From an uncultured Opitutia bacterium (GTDB lineage: Bacteria; Verrucomicrobiota; Verrucomicrobiia; Opitutales; UBA953): 64,000 bases of DNA. Positions within the stretch are counted from its first letter, which is position 1; every line of letters starts with the position of its first letter. The notes under the pieces were generated by a model. That model was given only the letters and a program-made list of their open reading frames with translations. It was not told the origin of the DNA and did no database searches. This document shows positions 45,838-53,420 of the stretch, piece after piece. A program made the position numbers and the translations under genes. The DNA is taken from the NCBI GenBank assembly GCA_903840355.1, contig CAIMFJ010000004.1, forward strand, positions 496,001-560,000. The letters are read 5' to 3'.

Positions 45838-46389
45838 ATGTCCCGTTACCCGGCCCTTTTCCTTGACCGAGATGGCACCATTATCCACGACCACCATCAT
45901 ACCCATCGGGCCGATCAGGTCCATCTCTTCCCTGGGGTTAAGCTAGGCTTGATGGCGTGTTTGGAGGCGGGGTATCGGTTGTTTATCCTGACGAATCAAA
46001 GTGGGATTAATCGCGGTATCTTCACTTGGGAGCAGTTTCATGAAGTGAATGAGCGGATGTTTAGTTTGCTGGAATTGCCCGCTCCCGGGTTTTTGGAGAT
46101 TAAAGCGGCTCCTGAAAAACCTGACGAGCCGAGTGAGTATCGTAAGCCGAGTCCAAAATTTATTTTAGAAATGATGGTCGAACATGAACTCGACCCCACG
46201 CAGTGCTGGATGGTAGGCGATCGGACTACGGATTGGTATGCGGGTTTAAACGCTGGGATTAAAGCCTGCGCGGTGCGCTCAGGGGCGCCCTGGAAACTAG
46301 AAGATGAGCTGACCGCCAAGGAACGCGGCGTGATTTTTCATGCCGACCTACCTCAGTTTATTCAGCACGAATTAAAACTCGGAAAATAA
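45838..46389 (+). CDS. GmhB/HisB-type HAD phosphatase (probable heptose bisphosphate phosphatase)
   Basis: 183 residues. ALFLDRDGTIIHD holds the DxD catalytic pair, LTNQSGINRG and MVGDRTTDWYAGLNAG the other HAD motifs. This matches D,D-heptose 1,7-bisphosphate phosphatase, which serves LPS core synthesis, and related histidinol phosphatases. The loop that usually holds a CxH...CxC zinc site reads KAAPEKPDEPSEYRKPSP and has no cysteine. A His-rich turn (HDHHHTH) follows the DxD. The frame extends upstream to 45592 over rpmF, but ATG 45838 begins the real domain. It is divergent from rpmF. Confidence 0.82.
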   Translation: MSRYPALFLDRDGTIIHDHHHTHRADQVHLFPGVKLGLMACLEAGYRLFILTNQSGINRGIFTWEQFHEVNERMFSLLELPAPGFLEIKAAPEKPDEPSEYRKPSPKFILEMMVEHELDPTQCWMVGDRTTDWYAGLNAGIKACAVRSGAPWKLEDELTAKERGVIFHADLPQFIQHELKLGK

Positions 46390-46415
46390 AAAAGGACGAA
46401 CCGTAGTTCGTCCTT
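46386..46415 (-). terminator. Intrinsic terminator, mainly for the leftward Cys-repeat gene
   Basis: AAGGACGAAC (46392-46401) pairs exactly with GTTCGTCCTT (46406-46415) around CGTA. The A-rich left flank gives a U-run for leftward transcripts. On the plus strand only two T residues follow, so stopping gmhB transcription may be weaker. Confidence 0.8.
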
Positions 46416-46440
46416 GGGGAAACTTGAGGCGGGCGAAGCC

Positions 46441-46680
46441 TTAAGCCTTAGGCTGCTCTTTAGGGCAGTCAGGGCAGTTAGGGCACTTCTTGCCGTCGTC
46501 CTTCTTTTCTTCGTCACCCGTCACGACTGCCTTAGGTTGTTCCTTGGGGCAATCAGGGCAGTTAGGGCAGTTGGGACACTTCTTGCCGTCGTCCTTCTTC
46601 TCTTCAGCAGAGACGATGACAGCGGTGAGGGCCAACACGCCGAAGGTGAGGCTGAGTAGCTTGATGAGCTTGGAGTTCAT
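46441..46680 (-). CDS. Small exported Cys-Pro repeat protein (79 aa)
   Basis: Signal peptide (MNSKLIKLLSLTFGVLALTA to VSA, cleavage after A25), then two direct repeats: residues 26-51 and 57-79. Each starts EEKKDDGKK, followed by cysteines spaced CPNCPNCPDC (C35, C38, C41, C44) or CPNCPDC (C66, C69, C72), and ends PKEQPKA. Seven cysteines in the mature 54 residues, with flanking acidic and lysine residues, would suit metal binding or disulfide/redox chemistry in the periplasm. I recognise no family. It follows a BtuF-like binding protein by 49 bases and has its own terminator. Confidence 0.75.
   Translation of the reverse strand: MNSKLIKLLSLTFGVLALTAVIVSAEEKKDDGKKCPNCPNCPDCPKEQPKAVVTGDEEKKDDGKKCPNCPDCPKEQPKA
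46444..46605 (-). repeat. Tandem coding repeat inside the Cys-Pro protein gene
   Basis: The stretch for residues 26-51 (46528-46605) recurs for residues 57-79 (46444-46512), nearly identical in protein and very close in DNA. The second copy has lost one CPN triplet. This indicates a recent internal duplication. Confidence 0.8.
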
Positions 46681-46729
46681 AGTGGTATAGCGTGACTGAT
46701 GAGGGTGAGTGAAACTGAAGAGGTGTCAA

Positions 46730-47560
46730 CTACCGCGGGGTGGTTTTCGGTGAGGGTGTTTGCTCAGGTGATGGTCTAAGGACCCCTAAATCATGCTCTA
46801 ATTCAAGCAATCCACTGCCCGGGAGCCAACGATGCCCGCTCGAGGTTTGATAAAGCCGACCGGCCTGCACGCAGGGCAAGTTTTTGATTCCCGCTAAGTT
46901 AGAGAATTCCTGGATTTTCTCCGGCCAAGGAATGATGGGGCTGTCTTGGTCTTGGCTGTTAATCCAAAGGATGGCGTCGGGGTTGATGACGAGGAGTTCC
47001 TCTAAATCGATTTTCTTCCAAGCATCATTTCGTCCCGCCATTTTAAATCCAAAATGTTCTAAAGGTTTCGCTAAATACGAACGTGGTCCTGCCACCATCC
47101 CATCCCAGACAATCATGAGTCGTTTGGGTGATGTTGTTGGGGTCGTTTTGAATTGTGCGACGATTTTTTCCGCGGCCGATTTTTTGTCTAACTTTTCGCC
47201 GAGGAGCGCGATGTCTTCGAGTACGCTGTCTGGTCCTTCAGGATTTAAAACCACCGTGCTTAGGCCGGCTTGCTGACAGCGTTCGGCCCAGAGGGGGTTC
47301 GCTAGGCGCGGTAAGACCACTAAAGTAGGTTTGGTTTGGAGTAAGGCCTCAAGGTCGGGCACGAAGGCGTCGCACAGACGCTTAGCGGGGTGATTGCCGG
47401 GCAAGGGACACCAGCGCGTTGCGGCGACTAACTCTGGGCTGTTTCCTAGATCGAGGATGCATTGCGTGGCTCCCGGACTGAAACTGGCGATGCGTCGTTC
47501 CTCGGCTCGCAAATTGCTGCAGAGTTCGATGACACTAAAAAAAATAAGGAGCCAGCGCAT
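46730..47560 (-). CDS. Periplasmic binding protein, BtuF-like
   Basis: 276 residues with a signal peptide (LLIFFSVIELCSNLRA). RRIASFSPGATQCILDLG at the mature N-terminus and VAATRWCPLPG, then PDLEALLQTKPTLVVLP fit the class III binding-protein fold used for cobalamin and iron chelates. Later segments include WDGMVAGPRSYLA. No permease or ATPase is nearby, so it is an orphan binding protein. It is downstream of pdxA by 4 bases. Ligand is unknown. Confidence 0.78.
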   Translation of the reverse strand: MRWLLIFFSVIELCSNLRAEERRIASFSPGATQCILDLGNSPELVAATRWCPLPGNHPAKRLCDAFVPDLEALLQTKPTLVVLPRLANPLWAERCQQAGLSTVVLNPEGPDSVLEDIALLGEKLDKKSAAEKIVAQFKTTPTTSPKRLMIVWDGMVAGPRSYLAKPLEHFGFKMAGRNDAWKKIDLEELLVINPDAILWINSQDQDSPIIPWPEKIQEFSNLAGIKNLPCVQAGRLYQTSSGHRWLPGSGLLELEHDLGVLRPSPEQTPSPKTTPR

Positions 47561-47564
47561 CCGC

Positions 47565-48470
47565 TTAGGATGAGAGTTGGAGGGCTAACTGAACCGCCGC
47601 GTCAAAACTGCCGCGGTGACAAAGTCCCTTGCCCGCAATTTCATAAGCCGTGCCGTGATCGGGGCTCGTGCGCACAAAAGGCAAACCAAGGGTGAGGTTG
47701 GCGGCATTTTCAAAGTCCACCGTCTTCAACGGCGCTAAACCTTGGTCATGGTACATCGCCACCACGGCATCAAAGTCGCCCTTGAGGTGACGATAGAAAA
47801 CCGTGTCGCCAGAAAGCGGCCCGAGGAGGGTGTGTCCTTCACCGCGTAAGGTTTCTAGCACGGGTCGAATGACGGCATCGTCTTCTTGGCCGAGTAAACC
47901 TGCTTCGCCCGCGTGGGGGTTGAGTCCGCAAACCGCGATGCGCGGTTGGGCGATACCGCGTTTTTGACAGAGATGGATGAGGGCCAAGACCGTGCGACGA
48001 ATGGCTGTGGGCGTGACCTCTTGGCTGACTTTTTGTAACGGCACATGCCAAGTGACTAAGCCTACAGTCATCTTGCCGCCTGCAAAAGCCATCACCGGTT
48101 CGCCACTCCAGCGTGCGGCGAAAAATTCAGTTTGGCCTGGGAAAGCAAAACCGATTTCCGAAAGACCTTTTTTGTTAATCGGTCCCGTAACCACGGCCCG
48201 GAAGCGTCCATCTTGCACGCCTTGAGCGGCTAATTCCATGGCTGCCAGGGCGATGGTTTGGCCGGTGTGATCGGGCTGACCTAGTTGAGCCACGTAATCC
48301 TGCGGCCCCACAGCAAGTCCTGGGCACTTTAAGGTTTTAAGCCATGAGGCGGCTCCAATCGCGACGACGGTATTGGCTAAAGCGGGATTACTTTGTAACC
48401 AAGAGGCTAGTAACTCTGGGCCCACGCCTGCGGGGTCGCCGCAGGTAATCGCTAAAGGACGCAGACTCAT
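47565..48470 (-). CDS. pdxA: 4-hydroxythreonine-4-phosphate dehydrogenase PdxA
   Basis: 301 residues of the pyridoxal phosphate (DXP-dependent) pathway. ITCGDPAGVGPELL at the N-terminus, VVTGPINKKGL, FPGQTEFFA, GLNPHAGEAGLLGQED and YHDQGLAPLKT include the metal-binding His and Asp residues. It overlaps lpxA by 4 bases and precedes the BtuF-like gene by 4. Confidence 0.95.
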   Translation of the reverse strand: MSLRPLAITCGDPAGVGPELLASWLQSNPALANTVVAIGAASWLKTLKCPGLAVGPQDYVAQLGQPDHTGQTIALAAMELAAQGVQDGRFRAVVTGPINKKGLSEIGFAFPGQTEFFAARWSGEPVMAFAGGKMTVGLVTWHVPLQKVSQEVTPTAIRRTVLALIHLCQKRGIAQPRIAVCGLNPHAGEAGLLGQEDDAVIRPVLETLRGEGHTLLGPLSGDTVFYRHLKGDFDAVVAMYHDQGLAPLKTVDFENAANLTLGLPFVRTSPDHGTAYEIAGKGLCHRGSFDAAVQLALQLSS

Positions 48471-49246
48471 GTAGGGCAGACAAACCGCCCGCGTTTACTC
48501 TCCAAGAAGAATCGCAAAAACTTCAACCCCTCGGCGGTGTGATACGCTTGTTTCGCCAGCATGCTTTCGGCCTGTTTCCGGCAATCGCTACCCGAGGTGT
48601 AGATGTAGTGGTAGGCTTTTTTAATTTCGATGAGGGCCGCTTGGGAGACGCCGCGGCGGCGTAAGCCGATTAAATTCAGGCCGGCAATCAAGTCGCGGCT
48701 GTGTGCCAAGGTGTACGGAGGGACATCGCCCGTGATGGCCGCATTGCCCGATACTAAAGAACCTTCGCCGATGCGGCAGAATTGGTGGATGGCGGCTCCG
48801 CCACTGATAAAAGCCGCATCGGTGATTTGCACGTGGCCTGCGATGAGGCAGCTATTCGCCAAGATGAGATGGTTGCCAAGAAGGCAATCGTGGGCGATGT
48901 GGGCCGTCGCCATAATCAGGCAGTCCGTGCCGATTTGCGTCGCTTGCCCTAGCTTGGTGGCGCGGTGAATCGTGACGTGTTCGCGGACTACGGTGCGAGC
49001 GCCGATTTTGACAAAGCTTTCTAATTGCGGGTTGAAGGATAAATCTTGCGGGTCGCCAGCGATGACAGCGTGGTGATCGATGCGCACTTTTTCATCGAGC
49101 TGGGTACCTTCTTTGACAATGGCATGAGCCGCGATTTGGCAGCCATTGGCAATGGTGACGCCGCCTTCGATGATGGCGTACGCACCGACTTCAACATCAG
49201 AACCGAGTTGAGCCGTAGGATCAATCTGGGCGGTGGGGTGAATCAC
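48467..49246 (-). CDS. lpxA: UDP-N-acetylglucosamine acyltransferase LpxA
   Basis: 259 residues with a left-handed beta-helix of hexapeptide repeats. IHPTAQIDPTAQLG at the start and the central ATAHIAHDCLLGN, which holds the catalytic histidine, are typical. Late motifs include LNLIGLRRRG. It adds the first acyl chain of lipid A, so the organism should make LPS. The start is GTG 49246, sharing GTGA with the stop of the upstream unknown gene. No lpxD, lpxB or fabZ is adjacent, unlike the proteobacterial arrangement. Confidence 0.95.
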   Translation of the reverse strand: MIHPTAQIDPTAQLGSDVEVGAYAIIEGGVTIANGCQIAAHAIVKEGTQLDEKVRIDHHAVIAGDPQDLSFNPQLESFVKIGARTVVREHVTIHRATKLGQATQIGTDCLIMATAHIAHDCLLGNHLILANSCLIAGHVQITDAAFISGGAAIHQFCRIGEGSLVSGNAAITGDVPPYTLAHSRDLIAGLNLIGLRRRGVSQAALIEIKKAYHYIYTSGSDCRKQAESMLAKQAYHTAEGLKFLRFFLESKRGRFVCPT

Positions 49247-49854
49247 TTTTCGAAAGGAGTATTACCAAACAGTTCCATTTGCCCGGATTTTACCATATCA
49301 TAAATTCGAAGCAGGCGTAAAAATTGTAGGAGTTCAGAGGGATTCTCCCCAGGGTGGGACTCGACGGCTTGGACGAGGTTTTCTAAAATAGTTCTAAACG
49401 TTAAGACGTGATCGACCCCACTGGCGCGCAAGAGCTGGATGCTTTCACTGCGTTGTGGTTCTTGGGTTGGTAGGCCAGGAAGGATGATGATTTTGGCAAG
49501 GGGAGTTGTTGCGTTAACGGTGAGGTCCGTAAAGGCCTCACGCGCGGCTTCGACGGCCTCTTTCCGGATGAATTCGAGGAGTTCTCCTTTCTTAATCATG
49601 CCTGGTGTTAGGGCTTTGGAGGTGTGCCCCACTCGCACGGCAATCATCGCTGAACTGAGTCCAGGCAGGTCCGAACTGAAGAGTTGAAAGGGCAACTCGC
49701 CTCCAGCACGCGGGGTGGGATTGATGACTAATAAGTCTCCATCCTCGGCAGGGCGTTTGCGGCGTGCTGACACGACGGGCTTGCGGGATTGGCGCACGAA
49801 GAACCCGTGCATCTCGAAATAGTTGCGGACTAAATGGTCATCAACTCCCGCCAT
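49243..49854 (-). CDS. Conserved-looking protein of unknown function between rsmI and lpxA
   Basis: 203 residues that I do not recognise. There is no signal peptide or membrane helix. The N-terminal third contains VRNYFEMHGFFVRQSRK and EDGDLLVINP, which faintly resemble the fold of restriction-endonuclease-like proteins (an acidic strand after an alpha-beta start), but no complete PD-(D/E)xK motif is seen. The rest alternates strands and helices and ends MVKSGQMELFGNTPFEK. It lies 51 bases after rsmI and overlaps lpxA by 4 bases, so it is expressed with them. Confidence 0.6.
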   Translation of the reverse strand: MAGVDDHLVRNYFEMHGFFVRQSRKPVVSARRKRPAEDGDLLVINPTPRAGGELPFQLFSSDLPGLSSAMIAVRVGHTSKALTPGMIKKGELLEFIRKEAVEAAREAFTDLTVNATTPLAKIIILPGLPTQEPQRSESIQLLRASGVDHVLTFRTILENLVQAVESHPGENPSELLQFLRLLRIYDMVKSGQMELFGNTPFEK

Positions 49855-49905
49855 GTCGCTTTTACTCTCGATAAGTTGCCCGTAGGGTCAACCCATGATG
49901 CGAGT

Positions 49906-50634
49906 TCAAAGGGTGAAGTCCGCTGGGGCAATCGCCACCGTAAACTCACCTTTGAGCGAACCACTTTTAATTTTCGGTACCAACTCTCCCAGGGGTCCCG
50001 TGCGAATCGTCTCGTGCAATTTAGTGAGTTCGCGCCCTACGCAGACCACGCGGGTAGGCCCGAGTAGTTCGAGCATTTCTTCCAGAAAATCGCCGATGCG
50101 ATGGCACGATTCGTAGAGTACGATGGTTTCTTCTGCCGTCCGGATGGACTCTAAAAAACGGACCCGGGCGGCATTCTTGGGGGCTAAGAAACCAACGTAG
50201 CGAAATGAGTTGGTCGGCAGGCCTGAGGCCGAGAGCAGGGTGATGATCGCACTGGGGCCGGGGATGGGGGTGATAAGTAAACCGCGCTTGCGACATTCCC
50301 GGGTGAGTCGGAATCCGGGATCGCTGATACTCGGAGTCCCAGCATCGGAGATGAGGGCCACTTGGGCTCCCGCCGCAATTTTGTCGGCTAGTTGAGCCGA
50401 TAATTCTTTTTCATTATGATCGTGGTAAGCGATCATGGGCTTGGTGAGATTGAGGTGACGTAGTAGCCCTCCCGTGACGCGCGTGTCTTCGCAAGCAATC
50501 AAATCACACGCCGCGATGGTGGCGCGGGCGCGATCTGATAAATCGCCTAAATTACCTAAAGGCGTCGCAATGACCCAGAGGCAACCAGTCGCATCCTGGG
50601 GTGAGCCAGGAGCACCTTCGCCTGTAGGGTTCAT
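49906..50634 (-). CDS. rsmI: 16S rRNA (cytidine-2'-O) methyltransferase RsmI
   Basis: 242 residues of the tetrapyrrole-methylase-fold family. WVIATPLGNLGDLSDRA, LIACEDTRVTGGLL, LISDAGTPSISDPG and IPGPSAIITLLSASGLP are diagnostic. It methylates C1402 of 16S rRNA in the decoding centre. It starts 1 base after the 53-aa lipoprotein gene. The usual YraN partner is not present. Confidence 0.96.
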   Translation of the reverse strand: MNPTGEGAPGSPQDATGCLWVIATPLGNLGDLSDRARATIAACDLIACEDTRVTGGLLRHLNLTKPMIAYHDHNEKELSAQLADKIAAGAQVALISDAGTPSISDPGFRLTRECRKRGLLITPIPGPSAIITLLSASGLPTNSFRYVGFLAPKNAARVRFLESIRTAEETIVLYESCHRIGDFLEEMLELLGPTRVVCVGRELTKLHETIRTGPLGELVPKIKSGSLKGEFTVAIAPADFTL

Positions 50635-50635
50635 C

Positions 50636-50797
50636 TTAGCGATAGCCAGGACCTGGCGTGGTCATGCCTGGCAGGCCGCCTTGCCAGCTCGCTGGAGCGG
50701 CTTGAGGCAACATCGAGTCTGCCGGCTTTTCAACGGTTTCACAACCTACCAACGCAAGGAGCGTCACGAATAAGGCGATGACGGCAAGCGAGCGCAT
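50636..50797 (-). CDS. 53-residue lipoprotein, unknown function
   Basis: A short frame with a clear lipoprotein signal: MRSLAVIALFVTLLALVGC, with C19 lipidated. The mature part (ETVEKPADSMLP, then a Trp and a Gly/Pro-rich end) is only 35 residues. It begins 5 bases after the upstream coiled-coil gene and ends 1 base before rsmI, so it is almost certainly translated in the operon. No family recognised. Confidence 0.7.
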   Translation of the reverse strand: MRSLAVIALFVTLLALVGCETVEKPADSMLPQAAPASWQGGLPGMTTPGPGYR

Positions 50798-50802
50798 GAA
50801 AC

Positions 50803-51717
50803 TTAGTTGTTAGCAAGCTTACCGGTGAAAGGCACCAAGGTCACCGCGCCATTGCGGGTGAAGGCACTCAATTCAGAACCCGACAAGATTTGGGCGAAGC
50901 ACATCGCAGACTTAACGGAGGAAATGCGCACCGTGCCAACCTTACGGTCGTTGATGCGTACTTCGAAGCCAGCGTCGACTTTGATGCCGTTGAGTTCGCC
51001 GACCGAGAAGGCTACGAGGCCCTTGGACGGATCGATGACGACGATCTTAGTGAAGAGGGTTTCTGGGCCGAACTCTACTTGAGCCGTGTCGACGGTAGGC
51101 TCAGCGAGAGGATCACGAGGGAAGGGAGGCTTGTTGCCCGTGTTGCTCACGGTCCAGTTGAAGAGTTGAGCGTACTTTTGCGAAACGGCATCGCGGTTTT
51201 CTTGGGCCTTGGTAGCTTTAGCGGATTCAGCTTCGAGTTGTTCCTTGGTGAAGAGGGCACCAATTTTTTCTTTGTCAGCCGCAATTTCCTTCTTGGCTTG
51301 TTCTAACTCAGCGGCGATGGAGTCTTTCTTGCTGTTGGCTTCGGTGACTTGGGCCGTCAATTCGTCGCGCTTGCGCGTTAATTCCGCACGCTCGCCTTCG
51401 AGGGTCGAGACATTGGCGGTGAGGCCTTCAATTTTGGTTTTCTTGTCGGCGACATCGGCTTGGAGGTCCTTGATGTTGCTTTCGAGTTCCGTGATCTTGG
51501 TGCGCTTGGCTTCCAGTAAGGCTTTAACGGACGTACCGATGGCGGTCATGCGGTTGTCGTAATCCTTAGGGGCACTGATTTCGGCGTCCGTCGTGGTCCA
51601 GGTCGTCTTCACCATCGCGGTTTCCATCTTACCTTTGAGCAGGTAGGCAAACACGCACGCAGCAATCGCAGCGGCGACGCCGAGAATACGAATGACCAGA
51701 TTCAGTGTCTTGTTCAT
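50803..51717 (-). CDS. Membrane-anchored coiled-coil protein, unknown function
   Basis: 304 residues. One transmembrane helix near the N-terminus (IRILGVAAAIAACVFAYLL, about 9-27), then a predicted coiled coil over about 65-180 (heptads rich in Glu, Lys, Leu and Ala). A small beta-rich domain follows (VVIDPSKGLVAFSVGELNG and GFEVRINDRKVGTV), reminiscent of MreC-type barrels. The topology would place the domain outside the cytoplasm. It is 28 bases downstream of pgi. Function is unknown; a structural envelope role is a guess. Confidence 0.65.
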   Translation of the reverse strand: MNKTLNLVIRILGVAAAIAACVFAYLLKGKMETAMVKTTWTTTDAEISAPKDYDNRMTAIGTSVKALLEAKRTKITELESNIKDLQADVADKKTKIEGLTANVSTLEGERAELTRKRDELTAQVTEANSKKDSIAAELEQAKKEIAADKEKIGALFTKEQLEAESAKATKAQENRDAVSQKYAQLFNWTVSNTGNKPPFPRDPLAEPTVDTAQVEFGPETLFTKIVVIDPSKGLVAFSVGELNGIKVDAGFEVRINDRKVGTVRISSVKSAMCFAQILSGSELSAFTRNGAVTLVPFTGKLANN

Positions 51718-51745
51718 AGATCGAGTTTAATTAGAAACTTTGGGG

Positions 51746-53323
51746 TTAGGGGATTTGGAAAAGGGTCAGACCGGGGTCACCTTGTTCCTGCTTGGTAACA
51801 GGACCAACGTTACACGAGGTATGTAGCAGAACTTTGAACACCAGTTCATCCGACCCGACAAGCCCAATTTCCTCACAGACTTGGCTGGCGGTTAGCCATT
51901 GGCCCCGACGCTTTTTAAGCAGATCGAGAGCTAGGGCACGGACCTTCAAGGTTTCGGCTGCGGCTTTTTTGCCGGCTTCCACCCCGGGTTGGTGGTAAGC
52001 GTTGATATTCAACAGGCTAGCGTAGAGACCTACCGTGCGTTCAAAGAGGGCAATCAGGCGTCCTACGGCTGCGGCATCGACCTTGCCAAGGGTGATGGTG
52101 ATGCTGGCCCGGTCGCTGCCCGAGAGGGCTTCGCGCGTGCCGAGGAAGAAGGATTGCAAATAGGCCCCAGCGGTTACTCCGGGTTCAACCTCAGGAGAAG
52201 CCCCTTCCCGATCCTTAAGGACTTCGATAAAGACCGCGAAAAAGTTATTCAAACCATCTCTAAGTTGTTGAACGTAAGCATGTTGGTCCGTTGAGCCTTT
52301 ATTGCCGTAAACGGTCAACCCTTGGAGAACGCGGCGGCCTTGGAGGTCTAATTCTTTACCAAGGGACTCCATCACGAGTTGTTGGAGGTAGCGGGAGAAG
52401 AGCAAGAGGCGGTCTTTGTAGGGGAGGACGACCATAGCCTTCGTGCCTTTGCCTTCGGTTAAGTGGTACCAGCTGAGCGCGAGTTGGGCGGCGGGATTTC
52501 TTTTAGCATCTTGTACTCGCGTGAGTTGATCCATGTCGCGGGCACCGGCCAAGAGGCCGTGAATGTCTAACCCTTGCAACGCGGCGGGGAGTAGTCCGAC
52601 CGGGCCGAGTTCGCTGGTGCGTCCGCCCACCCAGTCCCACATGGGGAAGCGAGCGAGCCACTTTTCTTGCACCGCGACGCGATCGAGTTGGCTGCCTTCT
52701 CCGGTGATGGCTACGGCATGGGCGGCAAAATTTAAGCCGGCTTGTTTCCACTGCAACGCCGCTTCGATTTGTCCATTGCGTGGTTCAGGCGTGCTGCCGC
52801 TCTTGGAGGTGACGATGGCCAAGGTGCGTCCGAGGCGGCCTTGGAGGTGCGCAAACACGCGGTCAAATCCATCAGGGTCGGTGTTATCCAAAAAGTGGAT
52901 ACGCATCTTATCCTGTGCCGTGCCCAAGGCATCAGCGACAAACTGTGGTCCTAAGGCCGAGCCGCCGATACCGATGCACAAGAGGTCCGTGAAAGTTCCG
53001 GCACTGCCTTGCACGCTGCCTTGGTGGACTTTTTGGGCAAAAGAACTAATAGAATCAATGGTTTGGCGAATCGCTGCTTGGGTGGCCGCATCAGGGGCCA
53101 GCTCGGGGGCACGGAGCCAATAGTGTCCTACCATCCGCTTTTCGTCGGGGTTGGCAATCGCACCCGCTTCCAAGGCCGCCATGCTCTTGAAGGCTTCGGC
53201 GATGGGCCCCGCCATCTTTTCGTGAAAACCTGCGGGTGGTAGCACGCGACTGAGATCGAGGGCGAACTCCTGCGCTGGGAAGTTCAGGTAGTGTTGGCGA
53301 AATTGAGCGAAGGAATTTGGCAC
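51746..53323 (-). CDS. pgi: Glucose-6-phosphate isomerase
   Basis: 525 residues from GTG 53323. [41 protein letters not shown] and [16 protein letters not shown] are the family motifs, including the catalytic Glu and Lys regions. The C-terminus carries an extra stretch ([15 protein letters not shown] onward) that looks like a small winged-helix-type tail. It is the first gene of a long leftward set. It interconverts glucose 6-phosphate and fructose 6-phosphate. Confidence 0.95.
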   Translation of the reverse strand: MPNSFAQFRQHYLNFPAQEFALDLSRVLPPAGFHEKMAGPIAEAFKSMAALEAGAIANPDEKRMVGHYWLRAPELAPDAATQAAIRQTIDSISSFAQKVHQGSVQGSAGTFTDLLCIGIGGSALGPQFVADALGTAQDKMRIHFLDNTDPDGFDRVFAHLQGRLGRTLAIVTSKSGSTPEPRNGQIEAALQWKQAGLNFAAHAVAITGEGSQLDRVAVQEKWLARFPMWDWVGGRTSELGPVGLLPAALQGLDIHGLLAGARDMDQLTRVQDAKRNPAAQLALSWYHLTEGKGTKAMVVLPYKDRLLLFSRYLQQLVMESLGKELDLQGRRVLQGLTVYGNKGSTDQHAYVQQLRDGLNNFFAVFIEVLKDREGASPEVEPGVTAGAYLQSFFLGTREALSGSDRASITITLGKVDAAAVGRLIALFERTVGLYASLLNINAYHQPGVEAGKKAAAETLKVRALALDLLKKRRGQWLTASQVCEEIGLVGSDELVFKVLLHTSCNVGPVTKQEQGDPGLTLFQIP

Positions 53324-53420
53324 GGTACTAAATTACCGTGAAAAACGCTGGCTTTGGCAATACTGGAGGCGTCCGTGGCACTCAGTCCACAGACGCACTA
53401 CCAGATAAAAAACGGCCGAA

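Noticed and set aside
53369-53396. Imperfect 10-bp hairpin between ilvD and pgi
   Set aside because: One mismatch and no U-run in the direction of transcription, so I did not call it a terminator.
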